A stretch of DNA of 64,000 nt from Candidatus Gallimonas merdae (GTDB taxonomy: Bacteria > Bacillota > Clostridia > Christensenellales > Borkfalkiaceae), in the NCBI GenBank assembly GCA_904419525.1, contig CAJFRT010000003.1, forward strand, positions 55,896 through 119,895. Direction: 5' to 3'. Within the stretch, counting starts at the first letter, position 1, and every line of letters begins with the position of its first letter. The translations under genes and the position numbers were made by a program. The notes under the pieces were generated by a model. It was given only the letters and a program-made list of their open reading frames with translations. It searched no databases and was not told the origin of the DNA. This document shows positions 28,765 through 36,573 of the stretch, piece after piece.

Positions 28765-29289
28765 CTAAACAGATTGCTTAAATAACTGCACGGCGTCCTC
28801 GCCGTCCGTTTCCTCAAAGTGCACCACGACGCGTTCAAAGCGGGACGTCGGCACATTTTTCCCCACGCCGTCCGCGCGGAACGGGAGTTCCCGGTGGCCG
28901 CGGTCGACGAGCACAAAAAGGCGCACCGTCTTTGCCCGCCCCATCGAAGAGAGCGCCGAGAGCGCGGCGCGGACCGTCCGCCCCGTATAGATCACGTCGT
29001 CGCACAGAACGACGTTTTTTCCCTCGAGATCGAAATCGACCTCGCTCCCCCTGAACACGGCATCGCAGCCGCCCAGAAGATCATCGCGGTACAGCGAAAT
29101 ATCCAGGATCCCCACGGGGACCTGAACCCCTTCAAGGCGGGAAAGCTCCTTCTGCATTCTCCGCGCAAGGATCACGCCCCGCGTACGGATCCCGATCAGG
29201 ACAAAATCCGTACCCTTGTTGAGCTCCGTTGCCTGCATGGCGAGCCGCGTCACCGCGCGGCGCATTTCATCGGCATTCAGGATCTGCAT
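28765..29289 (-). CDS. pyrR: PyrR: pyrimidine operon attenuator / uracil phosphoribosyltransferase
   Basis: 174 residues. The PRPP-binding loop VVLCDDVIYTGRTVRAAL and the GIRTRGVILARR and LVDRGHRELPFRADGVGKN segments are typical of PyrR, which senses UMP and binds pyr mRNA, with weak UPRTase activity. No pyr biosynthetic gene is near, so its RNA targets must be elsewhere. It overlaps no neighbour; 9 bp separate it from the pseudouridine synthase gene. Confidence 0.92.
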   Translation of the reverse strand: MQILNADEMRRAVTRLAMQATELNKGTDFVLIGIRTRGVILARRMQKELSRLEGVQVPVGILDISLYRDDLLGGCDAVFRGSEVDFDLEGKNVVLCDDVIYTGRTVRAALSALSSMGRAKTVRLFVLVDRGHRELPFRADGVGKNVPTSRFERVVVHFEETDGEDAVQLFKQSV

Positions 29290-29298
29290 TCTCTCCTC

Positions 29299-30201
29299 CT
29301 ATCCGCGTTCCCGTCGCAGAATTTCAAGAACGCTGCAAAAATCTGCGGGAAGCGGCGCTTCAAATACCATGCGTTCCCCCGTCCTCGGGTGGGTAAGCGT
29401 CAGACGGTATGCGTGCAGCAGCTGCCCTCCAAGCGCAAACCTCTGTTTTTTGTAGCCGTAAACGGGATCGCCGACGACGGGATGCCCGAGATACTTCGCG
29501 TGCACGCGGATCTGATGCGTCCGCCCCGTCTGCAGCGTGAACTGCGCAAGCGTATAGCCGGGAAAGCGTTCCCGAACGGAATATTCCGTGACTGCGCGCC
29601 GCCCCCCTGCGGGCAGGACGGCCATTTTCAGGCGGTCCTTCGGATCGCGGCCGATGAGTGTTTCGACCGTGCCCGCGTCCTCTTTCAGATTCCCTTCCAG
29701 CAGGGCGAGATACTCCCTGCGGCAGGTCTTTTCGGCGATCTGTTTTGCAAGCGAGAGATGCGCCGCATCGTTTTCGGCAACGACCAGAAGCCCCGTCGTG
29801 TCCTTGTCGATCCGATGCACGATGCCGGGACGGATCTCTCCGTTGATGGAACTGAGCGAATGCAGCCGATACAGGAGCGCATTCACGAGCGTGCCGCTGA
29901 CCCTGCCCGCGCCCGCATGAACCGCCATGCCGCGCGGTTTGTTTATGACGGCGATATCGCCGTCCTCATAGATCACTTCGACGGGGATATCCTCCGGCTC
30001 GGCGCGCACGGGCCGCGGCGGAGGCACGTCCAGGCAGACGCGGCTGCCTGCTTTCAGCATGTGGCCAGCCTTGACGGGCACGCCGCCGCAGAAAAGCCGT
30101 CCCTCGTCCGCAAGTTTTTTGACCGCGGAACGGGTCAGCCCCGTCCGTTCGCTTAAAAATACGTCCGCACGCACGGCGGCGTCCGCTTCAAACTCATGCA
30201 T
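29299..30201 (-). CDS. RluA/RluD-family pseudouridine synthase
   Basis: 300 residues. An N-terminal S4 RNA-binding domain (ADVFLSERTGLTRSAVKKLA) precedes the catalytic domain with the RIDKDTTGLLVVAEND motif carrying the catalytic Asp, and the TGRTHQIRVH motif. Such enzymes modify uridines in 23S rRNA; RluD is the most likely equivalent, given position after lspA, which is a common pairing. It overlaps lspA by 8 bp. Confidence 0.93.
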   Translation of the reverse strand: MHEFEADAAVRADVFLSERTGLTRSAVKKLADEGRLFCGGVPVKAGHMLKAGSRVCLDVPPPRPVRAEPEDIPVEVIYEDGDIAVINKPRGMAVHAGAGRVSGTLVNALLYRLHSLSSINGEIRPGIVHRIDKDTTGLLVVAENDAAHLSLAKQIAEKTCRREYLALLEGNLKEDAGTVETLIGRDPKDRLKMAVLPAGGRRAVTEYSVRERFPGYTLAQFTLQTGRTHQIRVHAKYLGHPVVGDPVYGYKKQRFALGGQLLHAYRLTLTHPRTGERMVFEAPLPADFCSVLEILRRERG

Positions 30202-30751
30202 CTTTCAGACGCTTGTCGCGCTCCTCGTCCTCTTTCTTCGCCTCTTCGCGCCACTTCTTCGTGAGCGGGAACACCGCGTCCTTTCCGATGAAGAGAATGC
30301 AGATGATCACAGCGACGATGCCGCCCGTAATGAAGAAATCCGCAATATTGCAGACCCCGAATCCGAGTGGGCTGACGTCCACGAAATCGCGCACATAACC
30401 CAGGCAGAATCTGTCCGCAATGTTTCCGACCGCTCCGGCTTCCACAATGGCAAGGCAGAACCGCACGGGCGTATTGTGCCTGAAAAGGGTAAAGAACATG
30501 ACGGCAATGAGCACCGCAAGCACGACGGTCACATAGCTCATGATCTCCATGGCGACCTCGTTGCCGCCGAAGATGCCGAACGCAATGCCGGGATTGGAGA
30601 CATACCAAAGGCGCACGATCCCCAGAAAGAACTCGCTCTGATGGACATTGGACGCCTCCGCCAATGCCTTGGTGATCAGATCGGCTGCAAGCAGAACGCA
30701 CATGATAAGTGCCGCGCCGAGCGTGATCATGATATTTTTATATTTTTTCAT
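30194..30751 (-). CDS. lspA: Lipoprotein signal peptidase (SPase II)
   Basis: 185 residues with four membrane helices. Conserved motifs are NPGIAFGIF, GAVGNIADRFCLGYVRDFVD and CNIADFFI, the last two holding the catalytic aspartates. It cuts prolipoproteins before the lipidated Cys. The C-terminal tail of about 25 charged residues (KKWREEAKKEDEERDKRLKD) is longer than usual. lgt, whose enzyme acts just before it, is three genes upstream in the same operon, and at least three lipoprotein genes are encoded in this window. Confidence 0.95.
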   Translation of the reverse strand: MKKYKNIMITLGAALIMCVLLAADLITKALAEASNVHQSEFFLGIVRLWYVSNPGIAFGIFGGNEVAMEIMSYVTVVLAVLIAVMFFTLFRHNTPVRFCLAIVEAGAVGNIADRFCLGYVRDFVDVSPLGFGVCNIADFFITGGIVAVIICILFIGKDAVFPLTKKWREEAKKEDEERDKRLKDA

Positions 30752-31245
30752 TCGCCGTCCTCCATGAGACCGAGATCTTTGCAGAGTTTTCCGAGGTCGA
30801 GCGGCTGCTTGGGAGCGAGCACCTCGTCCATGTCGAGCGTGTCCTCCTCTTCCTCCTCGGCGACCGCGCCGTGCAGCGTATCCACAAACGCGGTGAAGCT
30901 GCGGACGTCCTCAGCGTCCGGATATTTGGCAGCGAGCGTCTGCGACAGAAGGCGGCACTTGGCAATGAGCAGCGACAGCTCTTTTCCGCCGTTTTCCGCT
31001 TCGCGGACGCGCTCTTCGCGCAGTTTTTCCCCTTCTCTGGCCGCCCCGATCAGAGCTTCGGCAACACTTCCGCGCTCCGCCTCCAGCTCGGAGACGCGCG
31101 CCGCAAGCGCCCGGTTTTCCGCCTTGATCGCCTCGGCCGCCGCCTGCTGTTCCTTCAGAACCGCGGAATACTCCTCCCGCAGACGGCGCACCAGTTTTTC
31201 CACGTCCCTTTTCGTATACATTCCGAACACGGCAGCACCCCTCAA
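30748..31245 (-). CDS. Coiled-coil protein, DivIVA-like
   Basis: About 165 residues, dominated by one long Ala/Glu/Arg coiled coil (residues ~12-90) after MYTKRDVEKLVRRLREEY, and an acidic C-terminus (EEEEEDTLDMDEVL). The size and shape recall DivIVA/GpsB-type cell-division scaffolds, but the diagnostic N-terminal motif is not clear. The start is uncertain: a TTG at 31245 overlaps the pncB stop (TTGA); a GTG at 31230 has GAGGGG at a good distance; an ATG at 31221 has only GGA. It overlaps lspA by 4 bp. Confidence 0.6.
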   Translation of the reverse strand: MRGAAVFGMYTKRDVEKLVRRLREEYSAVLKEQQAAAEAIKAENRALAARVSELEAERGSVAEALIGAAREGEKLREERVREAENGGKELSLLIAKCRLLSQTLAAKYPDAEDVRSFTAFVDTLHGAVAEEEEEDTLDMDEVLAPKQPLDLGKLCKDLGLMEDGE

Positions 31246-32669
31246 CGCGACCCGAATTCTTCCACAAGGCTCTGCTTGAGGTTGTAGAGCTCGGTGGACA
31301 AGTCCACTTTATAGATATGCGGCATGTCCTGCCGAAGATACTCTTCCCAGAACCGGGACTGCTCGCGGCGGCGGTATTCCGCGATCTCGGAAAGGCTCCT
31401 GACCGGGGCGACGCGCTGTCCGCCGCGGAAGAGGTCCTCCCGCAGATCTCTCAGACGGAAATGCTCGATCGTCATGCGCTTCCAGGTGTCCACGGGGTGG
31501 AAGATGGTCAGAGGCTTTGTCTCGTCCACAAATTCCCCCGCCCGCACGATATAGTCGGCGACGGCCTTGTCCGTTGCCGCATCGTAAATGCGGTAAACTT
31601 CCTTCACGCCGGGGTTGGTGATCTTTTCCGTGGTGTCCGAAAGCTTGATCTTGGGGATCTCGCTTCCGTCCTCATACACGGCTGCGAGCTTGTACACGCC
31701 GCCGAGGGCAGGCATGTCCGCGCTCGTGATGAGCTTTGTTCCGACGCCCCATGTGTCGATGCATGCCCCCTGCGCTTTCAGCGAGCGGATCAGCGTCTCG
31801 TCCAGATCCCCCGATGCGCAGATGATCGCGTCCTGAAAGCCGGCCTCGTCCAGCATCTTTCTTGCCTTCTTGGAGAGGTATGCAAGATCTCCCGAATCCA
31901 GGCGGATCCCCTTGGGCTCAAACCCCTGTTCCCGCAATTCCCGGAACACCCTGATGGCATTGGGCACCCCGCTGCGCAGCGTGTCGTAGGTATCGACGAG
32001 CAGCAGGCAGTTATCGGGGAAGCTCCTTGCATAGGCGCGGAACGCCTCCAGTTCGGAGGGAAAATTCATCACCCAGCTGTGCGCCATGGTACCCGATACG
32101 GGAACCTGAAAGAGCTTTCCCGCATACACGTTGGACGTGCCCACACAGCCGCCGATGATCGCGGCGCGGGCGCCGTAGACGCCGGCGTCGGCGCCCTGCG
32201 CGCGGCGCAGTCCGAATTCCATCACGCCGCCGCCCGCCGCGGCGCAGATCTTGGCCGCCTTGGACGCGATGAGCGTCTGATGATTGATAAACGTGAGAAG
32301 CGCCGTCTCCACGAGCTGCGCCTCCAGCATGGGCGCAGAGACGGTGAGAATGGGCTCGTACGGAAAGACGATCTCGCCCTCGCGCACCGCCCGCACATCG
32401 CCCGTAAAGCGAAGCCGGGAAAGGTAGGAAAGATAGGGCTCCGTGAACATGCCGAGAGAGCGCAGATAGGCGATGTCGCTCTCATCGAAGTGCAGATTTT
32501 CCAGGTAATCCGCCGCCTGTTCCATGCCTGCGGCAACGGAATACGTGATCATGCGGTTGGGGCGGAAAAACACGTCGAACACGGCACGCTGTTCGTGCTT
32601 TCCCTCATTGAAGTACCCTTGCCCCATGGTGAGCTGATACAGGTCAGTCAGAAGGGTCAGATTTCTCAT
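31242..32669 (-). CDS. pncB: Nicotinate phosphoribosyltransferase
   Basis: 475 residues. It joins nicotinate and PRPP to give nicotinate mononucleotide in NAD salvage. N-terminal [40 protein letters not shown] with the catalytic His and [16 protein letters not shown] with DTWGVGTKL are all characteristic. The start overlaps the lgt stop by 4 bp. Its place in a lipoprotein-maturation operon seems incidental. Confidence 0.96.
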   Translation of the reverse strand: MRNLTLLTDLYQLTMGQGYFNEGKHEQRAVFDVFFRPNRMITYSVAAGMEQAADYLENLHFDESDIAYLRSLGMFTEPYLSYLSRLRFTGDVRAVREGEIVFPYEPILTVSAPMLEAQLVETALLTFINHQTLIASKAAKICAAAGGGVMEFGLRRAQGADAGVYGARAAIIGGCVGTSNVYAGKLFQVPVSGTMAHSWVMNFPSELEAFRAYARSFPDNCLLLVDTYDTLRSGVPNAIRVFRELREQGFEPKGIRLDSGDLAYLSKKARKMLDEAGFQDAIICASGDLDETLIRSLKAQGACIDTWGVGTKLITSADMPALGGVYKLAAVYEDGSEIPKIKLSDTTEKITNPGVKEVYRIYDAATDKAVADYIVRAGEFVDETKPLTIFHPVDTWKRMTIEHFRLRDLREDLFRGGQRVAPVRSLSEIAEYRRREQSRFWEEYLRQDMPHIYKVDLSTELYNLKQSLVEEFGSR

Positions 32670-33706
32670 TGTCTGCCCCCGTCGTCGCGCGGCTTATGTT
32701 TCTCCGCTTCCCGTCGCTCCTTTTCGCGCTTCAGCTCCTCCTTGGTGGGTTTGGGCGGATATTTGTCCCCGAACATGTTGATCTTGCTGTAATAGGGTTT
32801 GTCGTCCTTATAGGGCGTCATGTACTCGGTGATCGCGCAGGGATCGCCCACGCGGCTGCCGATGAACGCCTTTTCCTTGCGGAAATTGAGGATCATAAGC
32901 ACGAGAATGGCACAGATCCCCAGTCCCACCATGAGCAGGGAGAACACGAGCGACCACGGCACGCCGCCCGCATTGAGAATGAATTCCGGATCGCGCAGGG
33001 GTTCCATGATTGAGCGCACCGTCCCGTACCAGACAAAATAAAGGCAGGTGGAAATGCCGTTCGGCTTGCTCTTCCTGAACCAGGTGAAGGTGAACAGAAT
33101 CGCCCAGCCGATGAGATTGATGACCGACTCGTAGAAGAAGAACGCATAGTGCCAGGTGGACGACGGGTCGGAAAACGAACCGATCCCGTAGGTGTAGGGA
33201 TCCGGGCTGATCGGCACGGCGAAGGGAAACCATTGCAGAGAAGGATTTTCCACCACGCCGCCGTATACTTCCGCATTGAAGAAGTTCCCCCATCTGCCCA
33301 GCGACTGCGCAATGAGAATGTTGATCACAACACAGTCGGCCGCCCGCAGAAAGTTGACCTTTTTGATGAGGCAGACGACAAAACCGGCAAGCACGCCGCC
33401 GATGACGCCGCCCGTAATGGAGAGCCCGCCGTCGCGGAAATCAAAGAACCGCCCGATCCCGAGATTGGGATCGGTGAGGCAGGAAAACAGCCTCGCGCCG
33501 ATGATCGCCGTCGGAATGCAGACGACAAAGAGCAGGAAAATAAAATCCACCGACATGTTCCTGCGCTTCATGAGGAGCGCGGAAAGCACTGCCGCAAGGA
33601 TCATTCCGCATACGATACAGATCGCGTAATAATAAATTTCAAAACCGAAGAGGATAATCCCCCTCTCGTTGGCGCCGAACTCGACCGCGAGCAGCGAACT
33701 GGTCAT
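32666..33706 (-). CDS. lgt: Prolipoprotein diacylglyceryl transferase
   Basis: 346 residues. It moves diacylglycerol from phosphatidylglycerol to the lipobox Cys of preproteins in the membrane. Seven membrane segments and the signature GRWGNFFNAEVYGG are clear. In the GGLSITGGVIGG loop the position often occupied by His or Tyr in other Lgt proteins is Thr. The last ~70 residues are a charged extension (KPTKEELKREKERREAEKHK) not normally present. TAAGGAGA precedes the ATG. First gene of the nine-gene operon. Confidence 0.96.
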   Translation of the reverse strand: MTSSLLAVEFGANERGIILFGFEIYYYAICIVCGMILAAVLSALLMKRRNMSVDFIFLLFVVCIPTAIIGARLFSCLTDPNLGIGRFFDFRDGGLSITGGVIGGVLAGFVVCLIKKVNFLRAADCVVINILIAQSLGRWGNFFNAEVYGGVVENPSLQWFPFAVPISPDPYTYGIGSFSDPSSTWHYAFFFYESVINLIGWAILFTFTWFRKSKPNGISTCLYFVWYGTVRSIMEPLRDPEFILNAGGVPWSLVFSLLMVGLGICAILVLMILNFRKEKAFIGSRVGDPCAITEYMTPYKDDKPYYSKINMFGDKYPPKPTKEELKREKERREAEKHKPRDDGGRQ

Positions 33707-33735
33707 AGAGAGTCTCCTTACATTGTATCAGAGAC

Positions 33736-33764
33736 ATTATAGCACGCACAAAACAAAAAATCAA
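33736..33764 (-). promoter_or_regulatory. Promoter of the lgt-plsY operon
   Basis: TTGATT, 17 bp, TATAAT on the minus strand, about 23 nt of leader. The -35 hexamer lies in the 3' arm of the folT terminator. Confidence 0.8.
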
Positions 33765-33787
33765 CCCGATGGACGCAATCGGGCTGA
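33755..33787 (-). terminator. folT terminator
   Basis: A 10-bp stem (TCAGCCCGAT / ATCGGGTTGA, one G-U) with a 7-nt loop and T6 on the minus strand, 62 bp after the folT stop. Confidence 0.85.
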
Positions 33788-33848
33788 CTTTACAAGCAGA
33801 AGATAGATCTTACTTTCCGGGTCCCACGTGGGAGCCAGGAGAAAATCC

Positions 33849-34508
33849 TTACCGGAGCGGGACGTTCTTTGCTCCGATCGCATTGATCAGCGGCACCGCC
33901 GCAAACAACAATGCATAGTTGACGACGCTGTTGAGGATCTGCATTTTGAAAATGAGACGGTAGCACACATAGGCAAAATAACTCACCGTCCCGCCGAAAT
34001 GCGCCTCGGCATAATCGATGACCGCAGTGGAAAAGCCGGAAATCTTATTGTAAAAATAGAATCCCGCGCTGTTCACGCCCGCCGTACAGACCAGAAACGT
34101 AATGACGCAAATCAGCGCAAGCTTGACGTAAATGCCCCACTTCTTTTCGATACGGATCCCCATGACGAGCCCGGCCACAAGCGCAAAGAGCGCGGACGAA
34201 AGGCCCACCCACGGCATGTACATATAACCCCAGTTATTGTACACGTATCCGAGAAAATCGCCCAGAAACACTGCCCCGAACCCGAAGAGCGGGCCGATGA
34301 GCATGCCCGACAGAACGGACACGAAGATCGTAAGCGAGAACTGCACGTCAAAGAACTTGATCTCAAGAAACATGTTGGCAACGATACACAGCGCCGTCAT
34401 GACGCCGACCGTTGCGATTCGCTGTGCTCTGCCGCGGCTGAGCATGAAGTCGGAAAACAGGACGCGTTTCCAGGCCGGATGATCAGCCGCCGAAATGTGA
34501 GAACTCAT
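33849..34508 (-). CDS. folT: Folate-type ECF transporter S component
   Basis: 219 residues from the ATG at 34508; GGGAGG lies 11 nt upstream, rather far. Five to six membrane helices; IATVGVMTALCIVANMFLEI and the GMLIGPLFGFGAVFLGDFLG segment are typical of S components of energy-coupling factor transporters, which bind a vitamin and dock on a shared EcfT/EcfA module. The tetrahydrofolate riboswitch directly upstream makes folate or a derivative the likely substrate. Followed by a strong terminator, so it is monocistronic. Confidence 0.88.
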   Translation of the reverse strand: MSSHISAADHPAWKRVLFSDFMLSRGRAQRIATVGVMTALCIVANMFLEIKFFDVQFSLTIFVSVLSGMLIGPLFGFGAVFLGDFLGYVYNNWGYMYMPWVGLSSALFALVAGLVMGIRIEKKWGIYVKLALICVITFLVCTAGVNSAGFYFYNKISGFSTAVIDYAEAHFGGTVSYFAYVCYRLIFKMQILNSVVNYALLFAAVPLINAIGAKNVPLR

Positions 34509-34580
34509 AAAAATAAAAACCTCCCGGAAATTTGGAAGGCCCGCCAGCCGCCGCCGTTCCCGCTGCGCCACGGGAGTCAT
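34509..34580 (-). promoter_or_regulatory. Expression platform between THF aptamer and folT
   Basis: The Shine-Dalgarno segment CGGGAG (34521-34526) can pair with CTCCCG (34571-34576), which can alternatively form a local hairpin with CGGG at 34559-34562. This suggests ligand-dependent hiding of the ribosome site, i.e. translational control. No U-run terminator is seen here. Confidence 0.45.
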
Positions 34581-34616
34581 CTGCGCGACTTGTTTCAGAA
34601 TGCGCTTTCGCGCCGA

Positions 34617-34715
34617 TCCAAGCGGACGCGCCGCGGCACCGCAGGGATAAACCCTTTCGTCTGCGAACAACGTCCCGTTTCGCAGCACTTAACGCGCCTT
34701 GGCTACTCTTCTGCC
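34617..34715 (-). ncRNA. Tetrahydrofolate (THF) riboswitch aptamer
   Basis: On the minus strand the conserved series GAGTAG, then GCGTTAAGTG, GGGACGTTG, ACGAA and GCGTCCGCT appears in the right order and spacing for the THF riboswitch of Clostridia. The only gene downstream encodes an ECF S component, the commonest target of this class. The P2 helix (CCAAGGC with GCCGCGG) has internal mismatches. The aptamer starts within a few bases of the predicted transcription start. Confidence 0.88.
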
Positions 34716-34719
34716 CTAT

Positions 34720-34747
34720 ATTATAACACATTCTTGCCAAAAAGCAA
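34720..34747 (-). promoter_or_regulatory. folT promoter
   Basis: TTGCTT, 16 bp, TATAAT on the minus strand, immediately before the riboswitch. Confidence 0.75.
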
Positions 34748-34789
34748 CGAAAACGACATACTTTTTCCCCGCCGCCGCATACTGTTTGT

Positions 34790-35479
34790 ATGGTACTCGT
34801 CATGATCCGCACCGCGATCATCTTCGCAGTGCTGCTCGTCGTCATGCGGCTGATGGGAAAGCGGCAGATCGGGGAAATGCAGCCCTTTGAGCTGGTCATC
34901 ACCCTTCTCATCGCAGAACTGGCCTGTATTCCGATGGCGGACACGTCCATTCCCCTCCTCTACGGGATCGTATCCGTACTTGCGATCTTTGTCCTGCACG
35001 AGGCCGTCACGCTGCTCGACCTCAAAGTCAAACCCCTGAAATCGGTACTGAGCGGAAAGCCGAGCGTCGTGATCAACAAAAACGGCATCGACGACTATCA
35101 GCTGAAAAAGAACAACCTCGATGTGTCCGACCTGATCGAATCGCTCCGCGCGGCGGGCTACTTCTCCCTGGACTGCATCGACTACGCCCTGTACGAATCC
35201 AACGGGACCTTTTCCGCGCTTCCCAAGGAAAACTACGAACAGATGCAGACTTCCCTGCCCCTGGTCATCATCGACAACGGAAAGTTCAACGGAAAAAATC
35301 TGGCGCTGACCGGGCTCGGTCAGGAATATTTTGAAACCATTCTCCGGGAGCAGGGCGTCAGAAAGCACAAAAACGTCCTTGTGCTCACCGCCGACGGCGA
35401 GGGAAAGATCTATCTGCAGGAGAAGAAAGAAAAGTTCCGCACGTTCCGCGTGCAATACCCCGGGAACAAAACGTGGTGA
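34790..35479 (+). CDS. DUF421-family (YetF-like) membrane protein
   Basis: 229 residues. Three N-terminal membrane helices with the family hallmark VVMRLMGKRQIGEMQPFELV, then two copies of the soluble YetF-type domain (KPSVVINKNGIDDYQLKKNN; LPLVIIDNGKFNGKNLALTG). Function is unknown; some relatives are spore or envelope proteins. No Shine-Dalgarno is evident before the ATG at 34790, while a CATACT hexamer ends 6 bp before it, so a leaderless transcript is possible. It precedes a DUF4363 gene, a pair seen together in many Firmicutes. Confidence 0.9.
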   Translation: MVLVMIRTAIIFAVLLVVMRLMGKRQIGEMQPFELVITLLIAELACIPMADTSIPLLYGIVSVLAIFVLHEAVTLLDLKVKPLKSVLSGKPSVVINKNGIDDYQLKKNNLDVSDLIESLRAAGYFSLDCIDYALYESNGTFSALPKENYEQMQTSLPLVIIDNGKFNGKNLALTGLGQEYFETILREQGVRKHKNVLVLTADGEGKIYLQEKKEKFRTFRVQYPGNKTW

Positions 35480-35546
35480 CCATGTCCGCCCCGGAAGGCG
35501 GACACGGCTGTCCTCTGCCCGCCCGTCGCGGACATGGGGCGTACAT

Positions 35547-35924
35547 ATGATCCGGTCACTTTCTGCAATATTTGCCGTATGCGTCCTGCTCGCGGGCGCA
35601 GCGATCTTTGAACATTTCTACGTCAGTAAGGCGTTTGAGGATTTTTCCGCGGAGCTTACTTCCCTCTATGAAAAAGCGGACGCCCAAACGGCCAACTATG
35701 AGGACGCGCGCGCCGTTCAGACGGCATGGGAGGCCCGCAAAGAGCGCCTGCAGATCTTTCTTCCGCACAACGACGTCGCGCGCGTGGACAACTACCTTGC
35801 CGAGACGGTGCGCCTCGTCGCCGAAGAAAACTATGCCCCGGCCCTGCCGAAGCTGGAAGCGCTCATGCACCTTGCACAAACCTTTCCGAACGCCTACCGG
35901 CCGACCCCGGCAAACATCTTCTGA
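35547..35924 (+). CDS. DUF4363-family protein
   Basis: 125 residues from the ATG at 35547 (GGGG 8 nt upstream). One N-terminal membrane helix (LSAIFAVCVLLAGAAIFEHF) followed by an extracytoplasmic helical domain (WEARKERLQIFLPHNDVARV, LAETVRLVAEENYAPALPKL). Matches DUF4363, which commonly follows a DUF421 gene; the two proteins may form a complex. Function unknown. Confidence 0.8.
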   Translation: MIRSLSAIFAVCVLLAGAAIFEHFYVSKAFEDFSAELTSLYEKADAQTANYEDARAVQTAWEARKERLQIFLPHNDVARVDNYLAETVRLVAEENYAPALPKLEALMHLAQTFPNAYRPTPANIF

Positions 35925-35934
35925 ATCCGTCAGA

Positions 35935-35962
35935 AAAATCCGCCTCCCGGCGGATTTTTTAT
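35935..35962. terminator. Bidirectional terminator between DUF4363 gene and convergent gene
   Basis: A 10-bp stem AAAATCCGCC / GGCGGATTTT with a TCCC loop; T-runs follow on both strands. Confidence 0.88.
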
Positions 35963-36573
35963 TCCTTGATCTTCGTTAAAAATTCTTCGTGTCTGAGGGG
36001 ACGCCTGAAATGCCCGCGCGTGTATGTGATCAGCGGATCGTCCGTGGGATAGGTCACCCCGCCGTCCTCCCCATAATAGGCGGGAACGGTATAGACGATC
36101 ATGGACGCGCCCCGCAGGTTCGCGCCGAGGCCCGCCTGCTTTCCGGCGAGTTTTCCGCTTTTCAGCTTCCCGCGCAGTTCCTCCGCCGACCAATACAGCC
36201 GCAACCGCGAGGAGCGCGCCTCGCCGCCCAGATATAAAAATCCCGCTTCGCGCATTTCTTCCCAGCCGATCGAGACGACTTTCCGGCCCAATCTGTAATA
36301 TGAGACGCCCGCCTCGTCCGCCGTCCAGCGGGAAGTGCGCGTTCCGGCCGTTCCCACGCAGACCCCGAAAACGATCAGGGCGATCGCCGCGATCACGCAG
36401 CAGCCGATGATGACGATCATTCCGTCGTCCGCATACAAAAAGGCAAATACTGCAAAGGCTGCCGCAAAGAGCGGCGAAAGGATCAGCAATGTAAGCCAGA
36501 GCTTCCCCGCGCTGCCGCGGAAAAAACTCACGGTGACGCCCGTCTCCTCTTTGGGCGGCGTTTTCTTTGTCAT
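35959..36573 (-). CDS. Two-helix membrane protein, unknown function
   Basis: 204 residues: a short cytoplasmic start, two adjacent membrane helices (LWLTLLILSPLFAAAFAVFA; MIVIIGCCVIAAIALIVFGV), then a soluble domain beginning SRWTADEAGVSYYRLGRKVV that resembles the PH-like domain of small Firmicutes membrane proteins (a tryptophan, then IGWEEM). Its ATG overlaps the stop of the activase-associated gene (ATGA), so it is co-translated, but a link in function is not evident. Confidence 0.65.
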   Translation of the reverse strand: MTKKTPPKEETGVTVSFFRGSAGKLWLTLLILSPLFAAAFAVFAFLYADDGMIVIIGCCVIAAIALIVFGVCVGTAGTRTSRWTADEAGVSYYRLGRKVVSIGWEEMREAGFLYLGGEARSSRLRLYWSAEELRGKLKSGKLAGKQAGLGANLRGASMIVYTVPAYYGEDGGVTYPTDDPLITYTRGHFRRPLRHEEFLTKIKE

